From positions 5,472,823-5,536,822 of the forward strand of contig OZ025252.1 in assembly GCA_964019135.1 (NCBI GenBank): DNA of 64,000 nucleotides, read 5' to 3'. The notes beneath the pieces are model-generated. The model saw only the letters and a list, made by a program, of their open reading frames with translations, searched no databases and was not told where the DNA came from. Positions within the stretch are counted from its first letter, which is position 1. Each line of letters opens with the position of its first letter. Made by a program: the position numbers and the translations under genes. Source of the stretch: Arenicola marina (taxonomy: Eukaryota; Annelida; Polychaeta; Arenicolidae). Shown piece after piece: positions 1-12,700 of this stretch.

Positions 1-99
1 ACCAGGGCGACTCATCATATGCACTAGCCGTTCGCGCGCAAACTTGCAGGTATAGCCTCGTTCTCGCGTGGCAATTCCCAACATGTGAATAAGGCGAAT

Positions 100-545
100 G
101 GCTGAGCTAAAGCTATATTGATCAAGATTGATGTACATTGATATTAATCATGACCGAGATAAAGCTATATTAATCGATTAATGATTGAGCTGAAGCTATA
201 TATATTGATCGACCAATGATTGAGCTAAAGCTATATTGACCGATCAATGATTGAGCTAAAGCTATATTGACCGATCAATGATTGAGCTAAATCTATATTA
301 ATCGATCAATGATTGGGCGAAAGCTATATTAATCGATCAATGATTGAACTAAAGCTATATTGACCCATCAATGATTGAGCTAAAGCTATATTAATCGATC
401 AATGATTGAGCTAAAGCTGTATTAATCGATCAATGATTGAGCTAAAGCTATATTAATCGATCAATGATTGGGCTAAAGCTATATTAATCGATCAATGATT
501 GGGCTAAAGCTATATTAATCGATCAATGATTGAGCTAAAGCTATA
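100..545. repeat. 31-bp AT-rich minisatellite
   Basis: About 14 tandem copies of a 31-bp unit containing GCTAAAGCTATATTAATCG followed by ATCAATGATTGA. The first copies are diverged and the later ones nearly identical. It lies in non-coding DNA downstream of RAB3GAP2 and shows no link to an exon. Confidence 0.9.
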
Positions 546-2509
546 CTGAAGCGCTTCCTGACTGGGCAACATTAACTGAGCTAATGTGGTATATACACGT
601 TAAGAAATGACAAAGTTGTAATACTAGGTTATTCACTGAGGCAGGCTAAATTGACGGGTTACCGACAGGGTTCAAACTGACTGGGCTAAACAGTGACGTC
701 GTTATTCATGTTTAATGTCTTAAAAAATTCCGCAACGAAAATAACTCTCCGACAATATGTCAAGCCAAGTTTATTTATGCAGGAGAAATGATTGGTAAAT
801 AAAGAAGTATCATGGAACTGACAAACAGGTAAAATAGGGCACACCTTTCATGTACAGGTTCAGGACAATTCTTGTAGAACGACTACATACATAATTAAAG
901 CTCAAGTCGAGCGTTTAAATCACAGCGGGGAGCAGCGACATTGGCACGGCACAAGGCGAGGGTGAGTCAGACTCGTAAACCAAAAGAACAAGACCAACCA
1001 AATATATACTAAATTCCACGAATGCGGTTCCTTCAGTTGGGATTTCATGCAGAGACAATAAAAATAAAATTTCCGTTTCTAGTGTACAGTACAGCATTGC
1101 CATTAGTCGAAATGATGTCGGCTCGGTCCAAGTATAAACATTGACGTGTTGGTGCTTTGGGCGTCCGCAAAGGCTAAACTGCGCCACGCAATCTCCCGGG
1201 AACATTAAATGGGGTTGAATGAAACCTGCTCCAGATCACGGCGCCGTCGCAACCGAACGACCTCCAGTTCAGCTTGCTTACAAACTGAGCTAAGGAACAG
1301 CACCCTATTTATTGTTTGTGGACGAATTCTAAAGAGCTCACAATAGAAAGTTTTCCCTATATTTTTGCGAGGGCAGTCATAATCGTTGTTACTAGTTGTC
1401 GAACGCTCGCCTTATGGGAAGTTTGACTCGGTTAGTAACAAAACCATTTTCCGCAATTTTTTCAGATCTTCACTAAGCTATGAACGACGCCATGCACAGA
1501 TTCCTATGGATGGCCCCAGTTACCCCCACAAGACCCCTCGTGGTTGTGTTATCTACGGAGTACGATACTATATGGCGATGTGGCACTGTGCGAGAGCACT
1601 GTACCGTATGGTGCAAAGTACGTCAGCGAACGCAATGATATATTGCGAACGCTCGTCTGAAACGAAAAGACGAATGTAAAACCAGTTAAAACGGAAGCGT
1701 ATATCCATAACAACGCGCCACGAACTTACACAATCATTGAATGAAAATAGCAAATAAGACAATTAGTCAGGGAAAAGGAAGAAAAAGAAATAACCTTGAA
1801 CTATTATTTGTATTGTTTTAACGAACCGGACAAAGCATGAACTACTGCCAATTGTAGTACAGTAGGTGACTAACATCTATAGGCGAACAGCGCAACTCTG
1901 TAAGGTATTGATCCAGGAGGGGTGATCTTGGTATCCATTATATCATTGAAGGACATACACTCATCAATAAATACGAAAAGTTTGAACAATTAAACTTTCA
2001 CCCAAAATACGTTTGAACAAAGCAGTTTCTGCTTGCGGCGCGGTTAGTACTGTAACATTATGTTAGATTAGTAAGACAAAAACCCGCCATTATTCATCTA
2101 CATATATGACACTCAGTTTATGTATGATACACCAGAGTGATTCGATAGTTAAATAATATGTATACACTGATGTCTGTATTACATTTACAGCCTCACAGAC
2201 CAGGTCGCAACCACATGATGGCATGTAGAACTGAGCACTCACAGGTAACGTAACCCGCCTAAGGTGTGACGTCATAACCTCGGGTTTAGCGACTTCGCCG
2301 TCATAACTACTACGGAGGGGGGTATATATCATAGCAATTGCCGCGGTAAGCTGTATTTGGTTCGATGGACTATTTGATTCTAATCAAAAGACTCCTAAAT
2401 GCGGAACAACGCCCTCCTTGCCCATACAAAAATATCGTGACTCGTATAAAGTTCGACATAAAGTCATAGAGTTTTCCATGCACCGCGTCAGTAGTTTCCC
2501 ATTTAGCGA
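546..2509. other. Intergenic, nothing recognised
   Basis: No exon with recognisable protein similarity, no RNA gene and no clear repeat was found. Open frames here are under 110 codons and resemble no family I know. Confidence 0.5.
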
Positions 2510-2975
2510 CCTTCACCTTGGCAAAACCCCCACACAAAAGTCCTTTAGGCCAAGTTTGGCACAACCGCCTCCCCAAGAGCCTTGTACGTGGATTCGGAAA
2601 AACCTCCACCCAAGAGCCCTGTAGGTCGAGTTCGGTAAAATCGCCAGCCCAAATTCTTGTAGGTGGAGTTCGGCAAAACCGCCCCCTAAGAGCCATGCAT
2701 GTAAAGTTCGGCTACACCGCCACCCAAGAGCCTTGCAGGTGGATTTCGGCAACATTGCCACCCCAAAGCTCTGTTGAGGGAATTCATTAAAACTGTCATC
2801 CACAGGCCCTGTAGGTGGAGTTCGGCAATCCGCCACCCAAGCGCTCTCTTAGTGGAGTTAGGCAAAACCGCCACCCAAGCGCCCCCTTAGTGGAATTAGG
2901 GAAAACCGCCTCCCAAAAGCCTTGTAGGTGGAGTTCGGCAAAACCGCCACGCAAGAGCCCTGCAGGTGGCCATAA
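2510..2975. repeat. 38-bp minisatellite
   Basis: About 12 imperfect copies of a 38-bp unit whose core reads CAAGAGCCCTGTAGGTGGAG followed by TTCGGCAAAACCGCC. Several short open frames here are only translations of the repeat. Copies are diverged by substitutions rather than length changes. Confidence 0.85.
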
Positions 2976-3943
2976 TATCCCTGGCCTATGCACAGGAGGG
3001 TCACGCCTCACGTTCATGACATAACAGAGCAGCTGACGTTAATACCCAGCCACCGAAACTAATTTCATATAATCGAAATAAATCATCTGTTATCTAATAA
3101 TGAGCGGTCACAGTCGACAGAAACGGTAAAATAGTTGCCGCTATGGACGCACACTTTGTAAGCAGCCGCCACTATATATCTAAACTTCACAACAGTAACT
3201 CTACCATGGCGTTACCATGGCAACAGTGGTGGCACGTTGAACTCCATAACGCTTTTCGGTATATTGTTCTGCCTACCCAAGATAACTGATCTTCTCATGC
3301 GACAGGCAAGACGGCAAAAATACAACAAGGAAATCGTACTCTACCGCCTGTAGGATAGGAGCCCCCTTTTTAGCATCAACGAAGCTCGTCTCTTATCATT
3401 ATCAAGGATCCTTACATCTCAACATTAGGCTCACGACTAACACGGACTTTCAATCGCCAGATACGACAGTACCACTACTACTGCCTGTAATACTTTATTA
3501 CACGACATGCATTCAGTCCCATCAAGACAGCTTTCCTTGTTTATATAAGAGATTGCAGCCACTACGCAACTTCTTTTCGCACACAATATACATATGTACG
3601 CCCAGTTATCGTTCCCATCTTGCAACGCATTCACCCTGACTGCTGTCGCATGTTACCGTCACGTTTTCACCAAACCGACAATTCCGCTCGCAAACTGCGC
3701 ATGCGTCATCCGGGTTTACACCAGAAAAGCCGCTGCGATTACCACATCTCGTCTCACACCGGATGTGGCCTCCATCCTCGGAATTAGTTCTCATCCAATC
3801 AGGGGCGCCGGAAATGACGTCATGCCCCAAACCGGAAGTATGAAGCCGTATCCTGGACAATCGGAGACGCTCTGACGCAATGAGAAGTACAACTTCGCGG
3901 TTCATCAGAGGAAGGGGTTGACTGCAGGTAGTCGTCGGGTGCC
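2976..3943 (-). other. RAB3GAP2 3' flank / probable 3'UTR
   Basis: Non-coding DNA just past the RAB3GAP2 stop codon. On the minus strand an AATAAA hexamer (TTTATT on plus, about 3494-3499) lies roughly 450 bp after the stop and is a reasonable polyadenylation signal, so the 3'UTR may run from 3943 to about 3475. No transcript evidence is available. Confidence 0.35.
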
Positions 3944-6728
3944 TCAGGAGAGTGTGTGGATGAGCTCGACCAGCTCGATGGCCATCTTGTATTCCGAGTG
4001 CCCCTCGGGCAGCTGGTTGGCGGCCTGCCCCACCAGCCCCGCCGTGTCGGCCAGGGGCACCTGGGGCCGTGTTAACTCGCTCGGGTCCTGGGGACACCAG
4101 ATAAAAGACAGTTATGATACAGACAACGGACTAATGGACGACAGGAAAAACACTTTCACTTTCATGTACACAGACATTTATGCTACGTATGACCATACTT
4201 CTGTATGGATACTCGAATTGGTGAGCACCTTTCAAAGGTACCAATGATTTATCTTACTAAAGTACGGATCCACGAGGAGACGGTGTTTGAGCACTTGGAG
4301 AGCTACTTTCTAAAGTACGGAGCCACGAGGAGACGATGGAGGAGCACTTGGAGAGCTACTTACTAAAGGACGAGGCCACGTGAAGACGGTGGGTGAGCAC
4401 TTGGAAAGCTACTTACTAAAGTACGGATTCACGAGGAGACGACGGAGGAGCACTTGGAGAGCTACTTACTGGAATACGGAGCCACGTGGAGACGGTGGGT
4501 GAGCACTTGGAGAGCTACTTACTGAAGTACGAATCCACGAAGCATCGGTGGGCGAGCACCTGGAGAGTACCGAACCATGAAGAGACGGTGGGCGAGCCCT
4601 TGGAGAGCTACTTACTAAAGTACGGATCCACGAGGAGACGGTGGGTGAGCACTTGGAGAGCTTGTCGACGCTGCCTTGGGGGTCTACTACCAGGATGAAG
4701 TGGTTCAGTCGCCGTCCGGCCAACAACAAGAGCTGGGAGCCCAGTACCACGTGATCACTGACCGTCAACAGCACCTGCAGGTATGGAAAGCGGACAACTC
4801 ATTAACTGACTTAGTATTATAGACACGCGCGTTTTCTCAGATATCTTGGAAGGTACCATTCGGGACCTCAAAGTATTTATAATTCTTTAAATGGAAATTT
4901 TGTATATTTTATGTCAAATATATTTAAAAATACAAATAAAATGTATCTTTAAATAAATAATATTTAGACCAAAACCAGTGTTACATGTTATATGTCATTA
5001 ATGTACATGTTCTGTGGGCCTGATGGCCTCGAAAACAATAAAGATATCTATCTATTATTGTTTAGACCCCGGCGCAACCATTTCTGTCCGAATCGGTGCA
5101 TACACAATAAAGCAATAACACAAACCTTTTATAACTGTATATTTTAGTTTTGCAGTACGAGACTCCGCTGTTCGCTCACCTCCTCCGCCATCTTGTCGAG
5201 GCCGTGCGAGTAGAGCTCGACCACGTGGTGTCGCCGGATGTCGTCCTGCTCCAGACACATGTCCTGGGCGATGGACAGCAGGAGCGGGGGCCAGCGGCTA
5301 TAGCTCTGTGCCCCACGCCACAGCGACAGCGACCCCAGAGACTCCAGCCCCGGGGCCGGCGGCGACGAGGAGGGGGAGGGAGAGTGGGGAGCACCCGGGG
5401 AGGAGGGGGGCGCTGGGGAGGCGGGGGTGGAGGGGTCGGTGGACGCGGGGCTGCCGCGGCCGGCCAGGGGGAGGGGTTTGTCCGCTAGCGTCTCGATGGC
5501 GTTGGTCAACACTCGGCACATGAACTGCAGGGAGGAATTTATAATAATGATGGGGCGCCAGCTATAAAGATGTCTCAGTCACATCTATGTAACGTATGCA
5601 ATGCGCCACCGTACATAATTTTTATAAATGCAACTTGGATAAAGAATTATGGGATGATGTAAAACACAATATACAAAGCTGGTTGATGAGACAATTATAT
5701 TGGAGAAGGAAATTATGTTAGGTTTTCATGACGGATCAGTTTTCCTTTAATACTTCAGACTTTATTTACTGCAATAGATTCATTTCGGTGGTAAAGAAAT
5801 GTATCTGCAAATTTGAATTCGACAATCGAGAACCTTTAAGGTGTATTTTTGCTAGGGAAATATACCTACGCGAACGAATGCACTGAATTTAATTCACTGG
5901 TTTATTATTAATTTATGTGTGTATATATGTTCATGTGATACTGTAACTTCGTTTTTCTTTTTCCTTTTGTGGAAATAAAATTTATTAAGCAAACTATTAG
6001 GTATTATCACGTGGCAAGAACATGGATTTGTAGCTTACTTTGAGGTATTCCCAGACTACGAACTAATGAAGGGTCGATATAGTGCCTATAGTGCCTTACT
6101 ACATGTATTATGATAACAATCTGTACAATGGTGAAGAATTTCCCTCAATTCGTCCGAGGTGGGAGGCGGGGCGTTGTGATCAGTGATCAACACGAGCGAG
6201 GCATCACGAATTGATACTTGAGACGATTTAACGCCCCTGAATGTCCCTTCACCAGGCTCGGCTTGCTCTCCTATCACAACCGATACGACTGCGGAGATTC
6301 CCCCCCCACCCACACCCCACCGAGCAAGCCACTGCGTGGACCCCGAAAACCGGAAATCCTCTTCGACGAGATGTTATACACATATTATGACGAATCTCCA
6401 TTCTGACCAAACCTTACATCACACGCCAGGAATAAGTTCCCACTGTGAAAGGTCATATTATAGCTGCGGTTCATTATTATTACACGTTGGTAATACCCCC
6501 CCTCCCCCCTACCCCCCAACACACTTAGAGGTGAGCATTAACATGTGAATTCGCTACTGCAAACGTCCAGAAATAAATGATGTTTAAACAACACACACAC
6601 ACACATTTTCTCTGGCCGTTACAGGAATACGAACACACCTGTCTCCTGTTGCTTAGCAACTCCTCATCCAGGACACGTGACGGCACTGGGGTGGTGGACT
6701 GGAGCGGCTTGAAGAAGGCATTCCTCCC
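3944..6728 (-). CDS. RAB3GAP2: RAB3GAP2 exons 31-34: C terminus
   Basis: This part codes for residues about 1223-1467. Exon 31 has [11 protein letters not shown] and SNRRQ. Exon 32 begins [13 protein letters not shown] and ends with [20 protein letters not shown], both conserved, but between them sits a stretch of about 40 residues made mostly of Ser and Pro (roughly 1272-1312) that looks lineage-specific. Exon 33 has [19 protein letters not shown] and SSWIRTL; its 3' end is the template of the 53-bp array beyond it. Exon 34 ends [18 protein letters not shown] before TGA, matching the vertebrate end. Confidence 0.95.
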
Positions 6729-9700
6729 CTGAGAGACGGCGGGGGGTGGGGGGCAAGCACAGTGAACATATCGAATCAATAGGCTTTTCGTGTGACCCAG
6801 ACAACACAAAAATAACAATACTTTCACATCTTTATCTACACAAAAATATCTCATATAAAACATATATCGAGAAATATCAATATGTAAAGACCTCATATAT
6901 AAATATACATATATAGATAAACATATTTTCGCTATATATATAGTGATCATTCACAATATGAGTCTACATTAATGTCATGTTACCCAGACGACACCAACAT
7001 AGCACTAATTCACATATTTATCTACACAGAAATACCTGATATAAAAACATATATATATCGATAAATATCAATACAAAAAAACCTTATATATAAATCTATA
7101 TATATATAGAGAGATTAATATATATATGGCATACATATAGCCATCATTTCCAACATAAATCTATATAGAAAAACACCTAATTACAGAGGAAGCCACGAGA
7201 TAAAGCAACGTTTCATTTCCAGCAGTCTCAATACAAGTCAATGCAGATACACTTGTAGCACATTGGCAGTAGACGTCTATGATGATGTTGAACTGTCTAT
7301 GCTTCACACAGCAGAGACGGGCTCGCTCACCTTGCTGTTGAACAGGGAGATGGGTTTGACGGACCGCATGCTGAAGGCCATGGTAGCGTGCATGATGGCC
7401 CCCAGGGCCCGGTGATGCTTAAGTAGATCAAGGTTAGTCTCCTTCTGCTCAAGGGCAAGCTCCACCAGGGACGTAGGTCCTTGCACGTTCTGCCAGAGGT
7501 CCTCCACGTTAAACACCGGCGTCTCCTTCATGTCGGCGCGTGCCTAGTGGGGCGGCGCGTGGGTGGGTGGGGGCGGGGTGGGGGGTGAATGAGCAAACAG
7601 TTTGAACGGGTTGTACCCATGGCGACGGCACTGGGACACGCAAAACCTGTTGTGCGTGGATAATGGAATGATATATGTGTGAAAAATGGGTTACCCCGGT
7701 GCCTATCCACCACTAGTGTTGTGACGTCATCACCAATACATATGTATACAGTATGTCCGGAGGTGGGGTATTGTAATGCATGGCTAAATATCAAAGAATT
7801 TGTGAGCAATACCGCACCTAAGGTGACTGGGTCGCGAGCTTGTACACATTTGATAGATGTCCGTTATTTTGTTACCATTGTTATTTGGGACTTTGCGAGT
7901 AAAATCCTCCCCAAACCTGTTATAGGTTCACACGTCCCAGTCCTACACCATTATATCTTTGAGACTTCTGACTTTACGTGAGGTGGGTGTTTTCTATGCA
8001 GCGGGTGAGTGTCTATGGAGCCACATGTGTACCACATGGTCTGAGAGACCACACCAGGCGGCGCTCTTACCTGGAGAATGGTCTCGAGGAGGTCCACCAC
8101 TATCTTCAGGAACCGCTCCATGGACACTTCGCTAAGTCCGACATCCTAGGTTATAGGAACAGGAATGTAACTATATGGAACTAGACGTAACTCCAGCGTT
8201 ACCATCAAACTCTCCCCGCTATTGACATCAAGGGCAGATTGTATATCAACAGTTAAATCAAATTGATCAGTTTGATATGCTCGCGAGATGGTAGCTCCGT
8301 GGTGTTGAACAATTTTACTCTGTTCCTTTAGTACGTCGATGATGATACGCCGTTCTCCAATTTATTGCTAACATCACCCAATGTATATCGATAGATATCA
8401 GTTAAAACCTCAGTTAAAAGGATGCCTTGAGAGAGAGAGAGTCGATATCCTCTAAAGTGCGGCTTTGTCGCTTCCAATGCTGTGATTTCGAGTACAAGTG
8501 ACAACTACTCACCCGCCGACACAGTCGATCCTTGGGCGCCTTGCCAACCTGAGGATGACAACATCCACAGTACAGCGTACAACATCCCCGAACGCCACGA
8601 AATATAACAAGAGTAAAACGAATTGTTTACATTTCGCTAGACGTCGTAAGTGTCAGTCTACACTATAACAGATCGCCGTAGGCTGTCGAGTCCTGACCTC
8701 CTTTATCATGGTATTTATTATGGCAGCATTTAGCCACCAGCTTTCTATCTTTCTGCTGTTTATACCGCGAACCATATGTATGTTTTAAGTTACGACTCTT
8801 CAGTCATCGCTTGCGTGCTGAAGCTGGAAGATGGCACAAACCCCAGCCGCTCCCTTATGAGCAAAGGTTATGCGTACCTTGGAATCTATTTGATCACGAG
8901 CATCACTTTGTTCTTGTGTGTAAACAAGACGCTGCATTGGGGGATCGCTATATTTCGAGATTTTATATGCAGCGACCAAATAGACAAAACATTGCGCGTA
9001 ATTAGCCAATAATAGTCAAGTCTGTTGTCGTTCTTAAATAAACATGTTTGTTTATCAAGCAGTACGGTGGTGGGGGAGGGGATTAACAGCATTGTCCCAA
9101 GTTCCCTGTCTTGCCTTAAGTATCATTACATAGCAGATGGCTGTAGAGGCGACTCACCTTCTCCATCAACATGGCGGTAGCCGAGAGCTTCTTCACAATG
9201 AACATCTGCCACATCATGGCAGACAAACCTGGGGAACACAAACGATGGCAGAATACAACATAATAATCTAAAACAAACAATTAAGGTGGGACAAGCTTGA
9301 TCATCGGGTCAACACATGTACAGATGACGCACATTAATTACATCATCAACATATAGATACATATTCCTTGACACAGATTAAATAATATGGAAGTTCTTCA
9401 AATCATGCCTTCATGCCAGTGCCTCAATAGATATTGTACTTCAAGAACACAGAAACTTGGAATGTAGCGTTCAAAGTTTTTTCCCATTTCGTCTAGCTTA
9501 TCCAACCAGTGACGTCACTGACATCAGCATCACCATGACTACGTACCGTGTTGCAGGACGCCATTTTGTATGCACTTCAGGTACTCCAGCGCTTGTTCCA
9601 TCGCGAAAATACCCTTAAAGAAAAATAAAAGTATCCAGACGACTGGTTAGCGCCGGTTCAACATCCTCCCACCGACAGCCGAGAACATGTCACTGACATG

Positions 9701-12700
9701 TGCTACCTATGTCACTGATAGTTGCTCACACACCCCAAAACTCAAAACATATAAAATATATAATACATGGACATGAAACACAAGTTATTAACGCCCTCAG
9801 AGGCTCAAAATATATAACATAAAATAATTACAAAATATAATACACTACATCTAATACGTAGCATGATACACACATAATATTTATTTAAGCATTATATTCT
9901 ACTGTAACTTATTTTTACACTCTAGTACATTTACAAGTAGATCTATCCAGCCGTAGATAAATTGTATATGTACAATGCAATATTACCAAAAGGAAAGAAG
10001 TGAAGGCATCCGAATATGATGGGTTTCGTTGTATTAATATATAAATACTATATATGTCTGGTTTGTGATTCATTACTGTATTATGAGTTTGAGGTCTATA
10101 AAGTACAAATAGCCTGCTGTTATATTCTATTCTATTGTGGGCCAGTGTCGCTATGTCCTGTACTCCATTAGGTGTGTCGGCTGTCCCCTGTACCTCCGGA
10201 TCCTTGTTCCACAGCACCATGTACTCCCAGGCACAGTTGGTCATCAGGATGTCGGCGTCCAGACTGTGGGGAAGTCGCTTCTGGACCTCCCACAGCTGAC
10301 CTGAAGGGACATCAAAACAAATGAAAAGTTGGTGATGTTTTCCCCACTTTTGTGCCAGTCAAGGCTACACGAGGCCAAAACACTGGTCTGGTTCTGTAAG
10401 TTCTTTGACAAGGCCAAGGAAACATACGGGACATTAACATGGAGATCGTGGATATTCAGGTTCGAACTCATGATAGGTAATATTGGTAGTCAATGATGGC
10501 GGTCCAACTCTAATGGCTAGTTTGGAAGACAACACACAATTTAATAATGCAACAAGCTGAACTAGTTAAACACCAAACCATTCGGATGGCTCATACTCGT
10601 AGGTATGAAAAATATCACTAATTGTTGCAATATATATCCAGATCCCCCATCAGCCAAATTTTATTAATCATAAAATGAAATTAAATATTAATGCACATGA
10701 AGGCTTAAATTTGGCCAAGAAACTTTACTGTAAAAGACATGCTGTTTGTTATATCAAGTGACCATCAACTGTTATTGTATTATTATTAGTTGTATGGTGG
10801 CTGCAAACACTCCGTAAATCGCGATTTTTAAGGGTGATATGCTACCTATGATGGGACTGAACACACTGGCGACCCGCTGGAGCTTCTCATTGGTCGCCTT
10901 CTCTCCCTGCCGCGTCTCCATTGGCTCCTCCTCGTGCTTCTCTGCGCCAATGGGCTCCTCCGTTAGACAGAGCATCTCCGGGGAGATCCCCTGGCCGGCA
11001 ATCCACTTGGCCACAAACTCTGGCAGAACCCCTGTAAACAGGCGTCATATGGAGATGTACATGGGCAGTCAGAATACTGAGGTTACGGCGGAATATTCCA
11101 CTTGGCCACAAACTCTGGCAGGACCCCTGTGAACAGACGTCATACAGAGATGTACATGGACAGTCAGAATACTGAGGTTACGGTGGAATAATCCACTTGG
11201 CGACAAACTCTGGCAGGACCCCTGTGAACAGACGTCATACAGAGATGTACATGGACAGTCAGAATACTGAGGTTACGGTGGAATTATCCACTTGGCCACA
11301 AACTCTGGCAGGACCCCTGTGAACAGACGTCATATGGAGATGTACATGGACAGTCAGAATACTGAAGTTACGGTGGAATAATCCACTTGGCCACAAACTC
11401 TGGCAGGACCCCTGTGAACAGACGTCATACAGAGATGTACATGGACAGTCAGAATACTGAGGTTACGGTGGAATAATCCACTTGGCCACAAACTCTGGCA
11501 GGACCCCTGTGAACAGACGTCATACAGAGATGTACATGGACAGTCAGAATACTGAGGTTACGGTGGAATAATCCACTTGGCCACAAACTCTGGCAGGACC
11601 CCTGTGAACAGACGTCATATGGAGATGTACATGGACAGTCAGAATACTGAGGTTACGGTGGAATAATCCACTTGGCCACAAACTCTGGCAGGACCCCTGT
11701 GAACAGACGTTACGGTAGAATAATCCACTTGGCCACAAACTCTGGCAGGACCCCAGTGAACAGACGTCATACAGAGATGTACATGGACAGTCAGAAAACT
11801 GAGGTTACGGTGGAATAATCCAGTTGGCCACAACCTCTGGCAGGACCCCTGTGAACAGACGTCATATGGAGATGTACATGGACAGTCAGAATACTGAAGT
11901 TACGGTGGAATTATCCACTTGGCCACAAACTCTGGCAGGACCCCTGTGAACAGACGTCATATGGAGATGTACATGGACAGTCAGAATACTGAGGTTACGG
12001 TAGAATAATCCACTTGGCCACAAACTCTGGGAGGACCCCTGTGAACAGACGTCATACAGAGATGTACATGGACAGTCAGAATACTGAAGTTACGGCGGAA
12101 TAATCCACTTGGCCACAAACTCTGGCAGGACCCCTGTGAACAGACGTCATATGGAGATGTATATGGACAGTCAGAATACTGAGGTTACGGTGGAATAATC
12201 GACTTGGCCACAAAACTCTGGCAGGACCCTTGTGAACAAACGTCATACAGAGATGTACATGGACAGTCAGATTTCAGTCAGTGAGACTGTCTGATTTTAT
12301 ATTTCTACGCCGGATTTTTTGCGTAATTACAAGTCGGGTGTTTCTATTAAGTTTATGCAATCGTAATTTCTTGGAGAGACAGTACAAATATAAAACTGTA
12401 GCGTACATACAGAAATCGCATACTTTATGCCTAATATAGTTCTACATGAGCATTTATTTAAGGAAAGGTTATGTAATGATAATTTACATACCCGGTAGTC
12501 AAAATTATGCCATAAATAGTAATAACATGTACAATAATTGTGAGACGCTCTACCATCACTGTATATAATACACACATATACACGCAAACAATACTCCACA
12601 CACCTCGCCCTCCGTCCAGGACCCTCTTGACGGACACTCTGATTGGCTCGGGCTCCCACGTGGTCTTGGGAGCGAGGCCCTCATTGGCTGGCTTCATTTT

